A stretch of 64,000 nt of DNA from Acidobacteriota bacterium (lineage in GTDB: Bacteria; Acidobacteriota; Blastocatellia; Pyrinomonadales; Pyrinomonadaceae), in assembly GCA_025463135.1 (NCBI GenBank), contig JAOAPY010000030.1, positions 248,001-312,000 of the forward strand. Reading direction: 5' to 3'. The first letter of the stretch is position 1. Every line of letters begins with the position of its first letter. The notes under the pieces are model-generated. The model was not told the origin of the DNA. It was given only the letters and a program-made list of their open reading frames with translations, and searched no databases. Position numbers and translations under genes: made by a program. This document shows positions 9,302-18,121 of the stretch, in pieces.

Positions 9302-9694
9302 TTATCGTTTCGAGAACTGGAAGCGCTTGCGCGCGCCCTTCTGACCGTACTTCTTGCGTTCCTTAATGCGCGGATCGCGCGTGACCAGTCCGGCTTGCTT
9401 TAGTGCCGGTCTTAAATCCGCATTGAACTCGAGCAGGGCACGGGTAATGCCATGCCGAATTGCACCCGCCTGGCCCGCCGGACCACCGCCGGCAACATTG
9501 ACTACGATATCAAACTTGCTGGTGGTGTCGGTGAGTTGCAACGGCTGCCTGATGATCATTCGCAGGGTTTCGTTGGGAAAATATATGGCAAACGTCTTCT
9601 TGTTGACGGTGACGTCGCCACCACCGGGTCGCAAATAAACGCGGGCGGTCGAAGTTTTGCGCCGTCCGGTACCGTAATATTGAATCTCAGCCAC
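9302..9694 (-). CDS. rpsI: 30S ribosomal protein S9
   Basis: 130 residues, normal length. Motifs: [19 protein letters not shown] at the N-terminus, [19 protein letters not shown] in the middle and the basic C-terminal tail [18 protein letters not shown], whose end reaches the P site of the 30S subunit. It follows rplM by 33 bases, the standard rplM-rpsI pair. Confidence 0.98.
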   Translation of the reverse strand: MAEIQYYGTGRRKTSTARVYLRPGGGDVTVNKKTFAIYFPNETLRMIIRQPLQLTDTTSKFDIVVNVAGGGPAGQAGAIRHGITRALLEFNADLRPALKQAGLVTRDPRIKERKKYGQKGARKRFQFSKR

Positions 9695-9727
9695 TGCTTA
9701 TCTTTCCTCTTTGACGTTAAGTCCTGG

Positions 9728-10177
9728 TTAGTCTGAGTTGGGAGTTTGTTCGTAGGGTCGTGGGCGCTGTGCGAGGTGGGGGTGTTCGGCTTCAGCGTAG
9801 ACCTTCAATTTCTTGACCATCGCTTTGCCTAGCTTGTTCTTTGGAAGCATACCCTTCACGGCAAGTTCGATGATGCGCTCGGGATGCTTTTCAAACATCT
9901 CTTTGACGGAAACCTCTCGCAGACCACCAGGGTACAGCGTGTGACGCCGGTACACCTTCTGCTCATTTTTTGAGCCCTTGAACACCGCTTTGCGGGCGTT
10001 GACCACGATCACGTGATCACCCATATCAAGAAAAGGAGTCCAGCGTGGGTTCCGTTTGCCGCTTAGAATAGCGGCAATCTCACAGGCCAAGTGACCGACG
10101 GTACGCCCGTCGGCGTCCACCACAAACCAATTTCGATTTCCAGCGAGCTCCTTCCCACTGGGAAAGTATGTTGACAT
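9728..10177 (-). CDS. rplM: 50S ribosomal protein L13
   Basis: 149 residues, normal length. Motifs: [56 protein letters not shown] and [15 protein letters not shown]. An early-assembly protein of the large subunit. First gene of the rplM-rpsI operon, read from a strong sigma-70-type promoter at 10220-10248. Confidence 0.98.
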   Translation of the reverse strand: MSTYFPSGKELAGNRNWFVVDADGRTVGHLACEIAAILSGKRNPRWTPFLDMGDHVIVVNARKAVFKGSKNEQKVYRRHTLYPGGLREVSVKEMFEKHPERIIELAVKGMLPKNKLGKAMVKKLKVYAEAEHPHLAQRPRPYEQTPNSD

Positions 10178-10219
10178 AGTGAATTATTCCTATTTTAAGC
10201 GTGCAGAACGCGAACGGCT

Positions 10220-10248
10220 AGAATACAAATCACCCAGAAAGTTGTCAA
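10220..10248 (-). promoter_or_regulatory. Promoter of rplM-rpsI
   Basis: On the minus strand a perfect -35 TTGACA (10248-10243) is followed after 17 bases by TATTCT (10225-10220), about 43 bases before the rplM start codon. Near-consensus housekeeping promoter in the right place. Confidence 0.8.
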
Positions 10249-10312
10249 GTTGAGGCCCGGGTGGGTAGTGCTCCATTAAGGTGTTGCTAAAAAAGGGAAC
10301 AGTTCGAAGGCA

Positions 10313-10446
10313 ATGAGGGTCAGTACCACCTGCGGTAGCGGGTGGGTCTGCTCCCGAACAAGATCGCTGGGCAAACCAGATCCTCTCGGAGTTATTGGTG
10401 CTCCAACGACAACCCACCCGCTACCGCAGGTGGTCCTGACCTCATG
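10313..10446. repeat. MITE-like element with perfect 22-bp inverted repeats
   Basis: ACCACCTGCGGTAGCGGGTGGG at 10325-10346 is the exact reverse complement of 10413-10434, and the similarity continues imperfectly outward (ATGAGGGTCAGT / CCTGACCTCAT). The element is about 130 bp, non-coding, and lies in the 389-base gap between the rplM promoter and the M48 gene. A shortened relative (CCACCTG-N6-CAGGTGG) lies near 33240. Confidence 0.7.
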
Positions 10447-10514
10447 CCTCGCAGTAACTTGCCGGGCAGTCCTTTCTTTCTCAGCAACACGCTAACGGAG
10501 CTTCTCGCTAAACT

Positions 10515-10554
10515 CATAAGAAAGAGGCCCTTCGATTTTCACTCGAAGGGCCTC
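10515..10554 (-). terminator. Rho-independent terminator of the M48 gene
   Basis: A perfect 12-bp stem GAGGCCCTTCGA / TCGAAGGGCCTC (10524-10554) with a 7-base loop, followed on the minus strand by TTTCTT. It lies 24 bases after the M48 stop codon. Confidence 0.8.
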
Positions 10555-10578
10555 AGGGTAAACGTTAATCCAAGGTTT

Positions 10579-11781
10579 TCAGGGCTGCGGGGTAGGAGTG
10601 GGTTGGGCTGGATCGTTATTGCGCTTAAGTTTTGGCGCGCCTGTATCCTGCTTTTCGGCCGGCTTCTGCTCGGTGCCTGCCGGCACAGTTGAGTCGTCCG
10701 GTGTCGGTTGGCGGCGTTTCAAAGTCGGCCGTCCGGTGGGGCCATTCTCGCCACCAGCCAAATCGCCTGCGCTCGAGGCCCGCGCATTCGACAGCCGCAG
10801 TAAGCGACCTTTTACCCGCTGAAATTCAGAACTGCTGATTACGTACTCCTCATGTTCAGGAAACCTCGCGGCCAGGGCCAGCGCCGCGGCCCGCCGTTCG
10901 GGAGGCGCCGGATGAGACGCAAATGCCCTCGAGATGAGTCCCGGCTTCTTCTTGTTCTTGGCCTCGAGTTTTTCAAACATGGTGGCCATCGCATTCGGAT
11001 CGTAGCCGGCCGCGTACATGTATTGCACCCCGAGCTTGTCGGCCTCCTCTTCAGCACTGCGACTGAATTTCATGAACATCCCCATCAAACCCAGACCGGC
11101 CGTGTTCTGGTAAATCATTCCGGGAATTCCACCGATGAAAATCGATGCGCCCATGGCAAGGTATTCTGCCAGGGTGGCCTTGGTCTGGTTTTCCACCGCG
11201 TGGCGCGCCGCCACATGACCAATCTCATGGGCCATTACACCGGCCAGTTCCGCTTCATTGTCAGCCGCGAGTATCAGACCCTTGTTAACGTAGAAAAACC
11301 CGCCCGGAAGTGCGAACGCATTAACTTCGTCCGAATCAATTACCTTAATAGTGAATGCGACCTTCGCGTCTGAATGCAGCACGATGTTCTGGCCAACCCG
11401 GTTGATGTATTCAGTGACAAGCGGATCGTCGATGAACTTGGCCTGGCGATCAACCTCGGCCGCCAGTTCGCGCCCGAGCCTTACTTCCTTCTCGGTCGAG
11501 CCGCTCATCTTGGCTATCATACCTTTGTTAAGGTTGCGCTTGCCGATCATGTCCGGGTCTTCGTTAGTGGAGAGTGGTTTGCCGGTGCCTGGTTTGGTTT
11601 GCGCCGCGGGCTGAGCTTTTTTGTCGTCCTGGGCTGGAGTGGCCTGGCCCTGGCTTTTCGCCGGTGGCGTCTGACCGGGATCCTGGCGTGTTAGCGTTCC
11701 CGCGAAAGTCGAAAGCGAACTCGCAAGCAGGGAAGACGTCAACACCAACGCAGTTAGCGGGCGGGAGAAGCGACGATTCAT
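10579..11781 (-). CDS. M48 family metalloprotease, exported
   Basis: 400 residues from the ATG at 11781, which has a good ribosome-binding site (GGAGG); a longer frame up to 11877 lacks one. A signal peptide (RPLTALVLTSSLLASSLS) leads to a Gln/Ala/Pro/Lys-rich linker and then an M48 peptidase domain with the zinc motif in MAHEIGHVAARHA and the third ligand region in RSAEEEADKLG. The last about 80 residues are low-complexity, rich in Pro, Thr and Lys. The domain resembles BepA/YfgC-type periplasmic proteases that act in outer-membrane protein quality control; no TPR part is evident, so the BepA name is not used. Ends at a strong terminator. Confidence 0.9.
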   Translation of the reverse strand: MNRRFSRPLTALVLTSSLLASSLSTFAGTLTRQDPGQTPPAKSQGQATPAQDDKKAQPAAQTKPGTGKPLSTNEDPDMIGKRNLNKGMIAKMSGSTEKEVRLGRELAAEVDRQAKFIDDPLVTEYINRVGQNIVLHSDAKVAFTIKVIDSDEVNAFALPGGFFYVNKGLILAADNEAELAGVMAHEIGHVAARHAVENQTKATLAEYLAMGASIFIGGIPGMIYQNTAGLGLMGMFMKFSRSAEEEADKLGVQYMYAAGYDPNAMATMFEKLEAKNKKKPGLISRAFASHPAPPERRAAALALAARFPEHEEYVISSSEFQRVKGRLLRLSNARASSAGDLAGGENGPTGRPTLKRRQPTPDDSTVPAGTEQKPAEKQDTGAPKLKRNNDPAQPTPTPQP

Positions 11782-12291
11782 GTTCGAAACCTCCAAATCC
11801 GATAGCGTGGCCCGAAGGAAGGAGGCACTCCCTCCGCAAAGCCGCGAGTTGTTTTTCAAGGCGCAGGGCGAAAACATCCAAATGGGGGTATGTTCGTGCG
11901 AGAAACTCAGGGACCGTTTAGTTATTTTCAGGCGCGCACCCTATGATGCATCATTTTGGCTGGATGGTTGCGCGACCTGGGAACTCCCTTTCAAACCAAA
12001 CCACGGCGACAGTCTAGTAAATCGAACCTGTTATCTTTGACGGTGGCGGCTTGGTCGCCATTATAATGCAGCGGCATTGAAAAGCCTATGAAGTGGCTAC
12101 GAATTTTGAGTGCGGTGATCTGCCACCGCTTTAGTCCGCAGCGGATCGCCGCCGCGTTTCGTCAACGAGGGCTCTCTTACTAAAGCTTGCTGCGACATGT
12201 TGCAGCGGCCAAAGCGACGACAAGCGGGGTCCCCTGCGCGGCAGGCGCGCTGGGCTGCTCACGTCGTCGCACTCCAAACCGGCGGTATCAG
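11782..12291. other. 510-base gap between divergent genes
   Basis: Between the M48 start (minus) and the DUF2520 start (plus). I found no convincing gene, RNA or strong promoter. The plus-strand frame is open from 12187 into the DUF2520 gene, but those 35 codons look unlike protein and precede the conserved N-terminus. Confidence 0.5.
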
Positions 12292-13209
12292 ATGCCCAGG
12301 ACGACACCAAAAATCAAACCTACAGTCTCGATCATCGGTGCCGGGCGCCTTGGGACCGCTCTGGCTTTGGCACTTACTTCATGCGGTTACTCAATCCAGG
12401 CCGTGGTGGCGCGGAACCTTGGTCACGCCCAAAAGGCCCGGCGGGCGCTCGGCAAGCGAGCTTTGTCCTTATCTGCGACCCAACTGGACGAATTGCCACC
12501 CAGTCAAATCTTCCTGATAACCACACCCGACGATGTGATTGCATCGGTGGCACGACAACTGGCGAAATCGCAAAAGGCGCAGCCCGCCGGCCGCATCGTG
12601 CTTCATACCAGCGGAGCGTTATCGTCGGAAGTGCTGCGGCCGCTCGTGGTCTCTGGTTTCCATACTGGTTCGCTCCATCCGTTGGTTTCCGTAAGCGATC
12701 CAACGTCCACGAATTTCCGCGAAGCTTTCATCTGTCTTGAAGGCGATGCTGAGGCGGTCAAGGTAGGGCGCCGCCTGGTGCGCGATCTTGGCGGACATAG
12801 TTTTTCGGTCGAGCCCCGGAACAAAGCTCTCTATCACGCCGCTGCGGTCATGGCTTCGGGGCACATGACCGCGCTTTTCGATATCGCCATCGAAATGCTC
12901 GGGCGCTGTGGCTTGTCCGGTGCACGCGCTCGCCGGATCCTGTTGCCCCTGATTGAGAGCGCAGCGAAGAATCTGTCCGAGATGGGGCCGGCGAAGGCGT
13001 TGACGGGAACATTCGCGCGTGGTGATGTCGAAACAGTCCGCAGACACCTGGCCGCGATCGAGGCCCAATCGATACCCGAAGCGCTGGCCGTTTATGTATT
13101 ACTCGGCCGACGGTCCCTGTCATTGGCCTCACGAAGAAAACCGCGGGCTCCGGCTTCGGCCCGGATTTCCAAATTGCTCAAACTGTCAAGTAAAAGGAAC
13201 CGCAAGTGA
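12292..13209 (+). CDS. Rossmann-like and DUF2520 domain protein
   Basis: 305 residues from ATG 12292, chosen because the nucleotide-binding strand follows at once (TVSIIGAGRLGTALALAL, a GxGxxG fold). The N-terminal part (about 8-150) is a Rossmann/F420-NADP oxidoreductase-like domain, and the second half is the all-helical DUF2520 domain with a conserved YHAAAVMASGHMTALFD motif. The family resembles 6-phosphogluconate and ketopantoate reductases in layout, but its substrate is not known to me. The C-terminus is very basic. It stands alone, followed by a MITE-like element. Confidence 0.85.
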   Translation: MPRTTPKIKPTVSIIGAGRLGTALALALTSCGYSIQAVVARNLGHAQKARRALGKRALSLSATQLDELPPSQIFLITTPDDVIASVARQLAKSQKAQPAGRIVLHTSGALSSEVLRPLVVSGFHTGSLHPLVSVSDPTSTNFREAFICLEGDAEAVKVGRRLVRDLGGHSFSVEPRNKALYHAAAVMASGHMTALFDIAIEMLGRCGLSGARARRILLPLIESAAKNLSEMGPAKALTGTFARGDVETVRRHLAAIEAQSIPEALAVYVLLGRRSLSLASRRKPRAPASARISKLLKLSSKRNRK

Positions 13210-13234
13210 TCAGCGCGTTAGTCGCGATTTGATG

Positions 13235-13370
13235 TTTAGCAAGCGCACTTGTGGCCTTGCCGTTGTAACGCAAACTACTAGTCTGCGTAGCCGCTCGCTT
13301 TCTTTTGAACGCCACCGCAGGGTAAGACCTGCGTTACATCCAGGGCCGGCGGACAAGTGCGCTGTCTAAA
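13235..13370. repeat. 136-bp MITE-like element
   Basis: Terminal inverted repeats: TTTAGCAAGCGCACTTGT at 13235-13252 and ACAAGTGCGCTGTCTAAA at 13353-13370 match at 16 of 18 positions. Within them a second pair, GTAACGCA / TGCGTTAC, lies near 13264 and 13330. No open frame of note. Looks like a non-autonomous mobile element. Confidence 0.7.
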
Positions 13371-13490
13371 CGGGAGGATTGCGCCCGGAAAGTTGCACCC
13401 CGAAGGGTTGCAGACGCTTCATCGCGGCGCTACAGTTCTTGAACCGACAGAATTTTATCTTGATACGAAAAGGATCCATTTCAATTACCA

Positions 13491-14936
13491 ATGGCTAGCA
13501 CACCCAGCGCCAGTTACAGTCTGACTCTGCGCGTTAAGTTATCCAGCCGGGCGGGAACACTGGGAGAGTTGACGACGGGTATTGGACGCGCCGGCGGAGA
13601 CATCGGAGCCATCGATATCGTCTCGGCCGCTCGCGACTTCGTCATTCGCGATATCACCGTCAATGCTGCTTCGAGCAAGCACGGCGAAGAAATTATCAAG
13701 GCTGTACGCGACATCGATGGTATCGAAGTCATCAACATTTCCGACCGCACCTTCCTCATGCACATCGGCGGCAAGATCGAAGTTGTTTCGAAGATGCCTT
13801 TGAAAACGCGCGACGATCTTTCGATGGCCTATACACCCGGGGTGGCGCGCGTCTGCGAAGCCATTCGCGACGATCCGGAAAAGGCCTTTACCTTGACAAT
13901 CAAAAAGAACATGGTCGCGATTGTTTCCGATGGCACCGCAGTGCTCGGGCTGGGCGATATTGGTCCGGCGGCAGCCATGCCCGTGATGGAAGGGAAGGCG
14001 ATGCTTTTCAAGGAATTCGCGGGTGTCGACGCCTTTCCGATATGCCTGAACACGAAAGATCCGGACGAGATCGTGCAAACGGTAAAGGCGATCGCCGTCG
14101 CTTTCGGTGGCATTAATCTCGAGGACATTTCGGCGCCCCGCTGTTTTCAGATCGAAGATCGTTTGAAGGAAGAGCTCAACATTCCCGTTTTCCATGACGA
14201 TCAGCACGGCACCGCCGTGGTGGTGCTGGCGGCTCTGATCAACGCTCTTAAGATTGTCGGAAAGAAAATGGCCGACCTCAAAGTTGTTGTCAGTGGGGTG
14301 GGCGCGGCCGGTGTAGCTTGTTCGAAGATTATCCTGGCAGCGGGTGTAAAGAACGTGATTGGCTGCGATCAGCTCGGTACGATCTATGAAGGCCGGCGCG
14401 AGCACATGAACTGGGTAAAGGATTGGTACGCGCGAAATACGAACCCGAATAAAGAGCAGGGAACCATTCACGATGTTATCCAAGGAGCGGATGTATTTCT
14501 TGGATTATCAGTGCCGGGAGTGATTGGCATCGCAGATCTTCAGCGCATGGCTGTTAAGCCCATCGTCTTTGCCATGGCTAATCCCACGCCGGAGATCATG
14601 CCGGAAGAAGCCGAAGCCTATGTCGCGGTTATGGCCACGGGACGCTCCGACTATCCCAACCAAATCAACAACGTGCTTTGCTTTCCCGGAATCTTCAAAG
14701 GAGCGCTGGCCTGCCGCGCTTCGCGGATCAATGAAGAGATGAAGCTGGCCGCCGCGCACGCCATTGCCGAAATAATCACTGAAGACGAGCTCAATCCCGA
14801 GTACATCGTTCCGTCAGTGTTTGACAAGCGAGTTGCCGAAGCCGTGGCTCGGCGTGTTGAGGAAGCGGCCTACAAGACAGGAGTTGCGCGACGCGAGCGC
14901 AGCGCAAGCAGCATCGGCGATTTGCCGGAGATATAA
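13491..14936 (+). CDS. NAD(P)-dependent malic enzyme with N-terminal ACT domain
   Basis: 481 residues. Malic enzymes convert malate to pyruvate and CO2 with reduction of NAD(P). Residues 1-90 form an ACT-type ligand-binding domain (VKLSSRAGTLGELTTGIGRA), then the malic N-domain (AYTPGVARVCEAI, GDIGPAAAMPVMEGK, CLNTKDPDEIV, NLEDISAPRCFQIE, FHDDQHGTAVV with metal ligands) and the NAD-binding domain (VVSGVGAAGVACSKIIL). The extra ACT domain suggests allosteric control by a small molecule, perhaps an amino acid; this is inference. Single-gene unit. Confidence 0.95.
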   Translation: MASTPSASYSLTLRVKLSSRAGTLGELTTGIGRAGGDIGAIDIVSAARDFVIRDITVNAASSKHGEEIIKAVRDIDGIEVINISDRTFLMHIGGKIEVVSKMPLKTRDDLSMAYTPGVARVCEAIRDDPEKAFTLTIKKNMVAIVSDGTAVLGLGDIGPAAAMPVMEGKAMLFKEFAGVDAFPICLNTKDPDEIVQTVKAIAVAFGGINLEDISAPRCFQIEDRLKEELNIPVFHDDQHGTAVVVLAALINALKIVGKKMADLKVVVSGVGAAGVACSKIILAAGVKNVIGCDQLGTIYEGRREHMNWVKDWYARNTNPNKEQGTIHDVIQGADVFLGLSVPGVIGIADLQRMAVKPIVFAMANPTPEIMPEEAEAYVAVMATGRSDYPNQINNVLCFPGIFKGALACRASRINEEMKLAAAHAIAEIITEDELNPEYIVPSVFDKRVAEAVARRVEEAAYKTGVARRERSASSIGDLPEI

Positions 14937-15008
14937 CTCAACTTGCCCTCTCATCGTCCGTCTAGAAAGCATACCTGTCCGCCACCGCCGATAGGATTCG
15001 ACCTCTAC

Positions 15009-15150
15009 TGTCCGACAAACTTCAGTTTGTCGTCGACTTGTATTACAAACTGCAGCCTGTATTACGTAGCTACAAACTGGAGAAAGCTTGGATCAAGTGA
15101 AATGCGAACATCGGTTTGGCTTCATCTCATTCTCACCCGGTTTCAACGGT
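15009..15150. repeat. Palindromic repeats after the malic enzyme gene
   Basis: GTCCGACAAACTTCAGTTTGTCG near 15009 (split as GTCCGACAAACT and TCAGTTTGTCG) matches the ends of elements at 26408 and 40576. A second type, CTCATTCTCACCCGGTTT, near 15125 matches repeats at 51707. The 283-base gap between the malic enzyme and the unknown minus-strand gene holds no gene I can see. Confidence 0.6.
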
Positions 15151-15219
15151 GATGACAACTTGATTCATTTGACATGTGCTTTGCCCCAAGGGGCTACAGC
15201 CAAAGCCCGGAGTGGGCGC

Positions 15220-17031
15220 CTAAGGCTTTTTCTTTGGCTTAGTCTTGACGGGCCGTTCGGGCGGACCATTCAGGCAATCTTCGACCAGGGCCAGCGTGGT
15301 GAGCGCGCGCAGAGGTTTGTTCGCAAAGGTGCCCGCCAGGTACGTTGTGCCGTCGAAGTCGAATTTGGCGATCTCACGAAATCCATTTTCAGGATTGAAA
15401 CCCGGCGTTTGCATCATGGCGTAGGCGCCGAAAGCCTTGCCTTCGATTCTCCTACCTGCGTCATCGGATGAGAAGTCAGGCGAGTCGATGTGGTTGATTG
15501 ATTTGACCGCGTCGCTCAGCACTCCCAACGACCGACTGGGCTCGATTTTTGTATAAAGGTAAGCGATACCCAGCAGGGCCCGGGCTTTGACGACAGTGTC
15601 GGGAGCTTTGGCTGCCGCCACCACGACCTCCTCCAGCAGTTCGCGCGCCTGTGTATCGTCGGTGGTGCTTTTTAATGATTCTTCGGCGATCTTCAAATAC
15701 AAATAGGCTCGCTGGTCCAGTTCGCTAACTTTCGCTGCGAAGCGTCTGGCCTCTCCGAGATTTTTTTGCTCCGTAGCTTTCTGTGCTTGTTCAAAGTATG
15801 CCCAATTCAGCAGCTTGTCGCGCAGATCCTGATCCCTAATCTTTTCAATCGCACTGATGATCTGATCAAACGGCGGATCCGAAGGACGGTTGGAATGGGC
15901 GCTGGAAAAAACTGCCATGGCCAGTCTTGCGTCACGGAAATCGGGATCTTTCTCCTGTTCAGCAGAGGCCACCAAATGATCAAAGGAAAAGGCGTCGGGC
16001 TCTCTGTCAGCAGTACGATCGACTCTCTGTTGTTCTGACTGATTCAGTACCGCAAAGATGCTGCCCTTCGCTTGCCGCAGCGGTGCAATCAAGTCCGGCA
16101 AACGCTGCTCAACCTGAGTTTCCAAACGCGTACAGGCCATCCAGATTTGTTGGTTGTCGGACAAGCGGCCCTGAACCGGTGTCGTCCCAGCGTTCTCCAG
16201 AGCCAACTGCGCGCGGCGCAAGAGTGCTTGCACGAAAAGGCGTTCCAGATTGGCATTGGGTACAAAGTCTTTCGGCACCGCATACGGAGCCATGAGCGGC
16301 GTCTGACCCGCATCCTCATCGTTCCCGAAAGGATAGGAAGACAGGTAAAGAAATCGTTCCATGATTGCGCCAGCGTAAGCACCCAGAGCTTCCTGGTAAA
16401 GCCCGTCCGCTGCCGGCCGGTTAATTTCTGACAGCTTATAAAGGAACATGGGCAGCCAAAAAGTAGGCGGATAACGCAGGCTGCTCCGGGCAAAATTAAG
16501 TGCGGCGCCTTGATCCGTCGCCAACAAAGAAGTTGCGGTGCTCAGGAGCTTTTCAGCGGTTCGGGCGTCCTGCTCCTCATCCTTCGTGGACTTTTCTTCT
16601 GCTTCCCTGGTTTCATCCTTCAGCATCTGGTCCGCAAGTTTGCGCGCCCATACAGCATCACGTTTCGCAATTGTGGCGATGACCGCATAGCGCTGATCCG
16701 GTACCGAGTCAATCAGATGCCCTACCTGTATTGGTTTGTCGCCCTTGTCTTTGAAATTCTGTTTTGCTAGATCAAAGGCTTCCGAAAATCCCGCGCGCGC
16801 GTGGTCCTGTTGATAAGGCCAGAGCATGTCGGCCGCGCGCAGCAAGACGGTGATGCGCCGGACTTGATCGTCAAAGGTCCTGGTGAAGTCAATCTGCTGC
16901 CGAATAGTCTGCAACGCGTTATCACGGCTGCAAAGGCCGGAGGTTCCCAGGGACTGTTTCTGTTGGGCAAACGCAAACAAGGGCGCCGCGACTAGCGTCA
17001 AAATAATGAAGAAGTGCGGCTTCATTTTCAT
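15220..17031 (-). CDS. Exported helical-repeat protein, function unknown
   Basis: 603 residues with a signal peptide (FFIILTLVAAPLFAFAQQ). The mature protein is almost wholly alpha-helical with TPR-like rhythm, for example 'ARALLGIAYLYTKIEPSRSL' and 'ARRFAAKVSELDQRAYLYLK', but no textbook TPR motif. The C-terminus is Lys/Pro-rich (KTKPKKKP). Long exported helical proteins of this kind are common in acidobacteria and have no assigned role. It lies 15 bases downstream of the YpdA-like gene on the same strand, so the two are probably co-transcribed. Confidence 0.8.
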   Translation of the reverse strand: MKMKPHFFIILTLVAAPLFAFAQQKQSLGTSGLCSRDNALQTIRQQIDFTRTFDDQVRRITVLLRAADMLWPYQQDHARAGFSEAFDLAKQNFKDKGDKPIQVGHLIDSVPDQRYAVIATIAKRDAVWARKLADQMLKDETREAEEKSTKDEEQDARTAEKLLSTATSLLATDQGAALNFARSSLRYPPTFWLPMFLYKLSEINRPAADGLYQEALGAYAGAIMERFLYLSSYPFGNDEDAGQTPLMAPYAVPKDFVPNANLERLFVQALLRRAQLALENAGTTPVQGRLSDNQQIWMACTRLETQVEQRLPDLIAPLRQAKGSIFAVLNQSEQQRVDRTADREPDAFSFDHLVASAEQEKDPDFRDARLAMAVFSSAHSNRPSDPPFDQIISAIEKIRDQDLRDKLLNWAYFEQAQKATEQKNLGEARRFAAKVSELDQRAYLYLKIAEESLKSTTDDTQARELLEEVVVAAAKAPDTVVKARALLGIAYLYTKIEPSRSLGVLSDAVKSINHIDSPDFSSDDAGRRIEGKAFGAYAMMQTPGFNPENGFREIAKFDFDGTTYLAGTFANKPLRALTTLALVEDCLNGPPERPVKTKPKKKP

Positions 17032-17046
17032 AACGGAACGACAAAG

Positions 17047-18042
17047 TCAGGAACTGACGATTGCTTTCAGGTCCTTAGCGATTAATGGCACCACATAACG
17101 CGGCACATCGATCGCCGCTTTTATGTGACGAGCGTTGGTGAAGTGTCCAGCCACATAAACTCCGCGCACGTTGGTTTCAAAAGTTTCCTGGTTGTAAACC
17201 GGCAGCTGGGTAAGTTTTCCTGAAGTGATCTCCACTCCCAACTTCCTCAACAAGGTCAGGTCCGCATCGCTGCCCACGAGCACGAACACAACATCGTTGG
17301 GGAGCGTAAGCGATTCATCCTCATCGGACGTCAAAGTAACCTCTGACCTCGTAATCTCGTCGATCCGTTTGTAGAGAATGACGCGTAAGCGGCCTTCCCG
17401 AATCTCGCGTTCGAGCGGGGAACGCACCCAGTGCTTCATCGCTCCCGCTTTGGGATCGCGGTTTTCCCAGTCTTCGCGCCAGATCGCCATCGTAATGCGG
17501 GCGCCTTCTTCAGAAAGAAACAACGCGGCTTCGGCGGCGCTGTTCCCTCCGCCGACTACCAGGACGTTTTTCCGGACATAGGGATAGGGCTCAACAAAAC
17601 GGTGGTGCACCTTGGGCAGGTCTTCACCCGGAATGTTCAGATGGCGCGGATGGGCCATGGCCCCGATGGCGAACAGCAGCCGCGCTGCCTGATATTCATG
17701 GCAGTTCGTGCGCACCAGAAAGCCATCGACCTGACGTTGGGCATCCACGACTTCTTCACCGGTGTTGATCTTCAGATCGTGGTCCAATACGAAGTGCACG
17801 TAGTGGGACAGGAGCTCTTCGCGCGTCGGCTTTTCGCGCACAGGCTTCAGACTGCCTTCGATCATTTCCAATTCGTTTGGCGTCGAGAAGAGGGCCCGGC
17901 CCACCGGGTAATGACGAATCGTATCGGCAATCGTGCCTTTCTCAATCACTAAATAATTGAGGCCCTCGCGGGCCGCGGCATAGGCCGCGGAGAGTCCCGC
18001 CGGACCGGCGCCGATGATTAGAAGATCGAGTTGGTTATTCAT
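17047..18042 (-). CDS. YpdA-like FAD/NAD(P)-dependent oxidoreductase
   Basis: 331 residues from ATG 18042, directly before the FAD-binding strand (LDLLIIGAGPAGLSAAYAA). A second Rossmann motif (NVLVVGGGNSAAEAALFL) binds NAD(P)H, and there is no CxxC redox pair. This is the plan of the YpdA family, whose known members reduce bacillithiol disulfide in Firmicutes. Whether this organism makes bacillithiol cannot be told from the window. Upstream codons to 18120 are open but precede the conserved start. It begins 79 bases after PhzF and is followed by the unknown helical protein: a three-gene minus-strand run. Confidence 0.85.
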   Translation of the reverse strand: MNNQLDLLIIGAGPAGLSAAYAAAREGLNYLVIEKGTIADTIRHYPVGRALFSTPNELEMIEGSLKPVREKPTREELLSHYVHFVLDHDLKINTGEEVVDAQRQVDGFLVRTNCHEYQAARLLFAIGAMAHPRHLNIPGEDLPKVHHRFVEPYPYVRKNVLVVGGGNSAAEAALFLSEEGARITMAIWREDWENRDPKAGAMKHWVRSPLEREIREGRLRVILYKRIDEITRSEVTLTSDEDESLTLPNDVVFVLVGSDADLTLLRKLGVEITSGKLTQLPVYNQETFETNVRGVYVAGHFTNARHIKAAIDVPRYVVPLIAKDLKAIVSS

Positions 18043-18121
18043 AGCCGACAAATGTTGGGTCACTCGTGGACAATTGGGCGGCGGCAGAGCCGCAGAGTTT
18101 CCGGACTGGACCAGATTCAAA

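Noticed and set aside
12187-12291. N-terminal extension of the DUF2520 protein
   Set aside because: The open codons before 12292 have no conserved features, and the nucleotide-binding strand starts right after the ATG.
13539-14483. 314-codon open frame opposite the malic enzyme
   Set aside because: Shadow of an intact, well-conserved gene.
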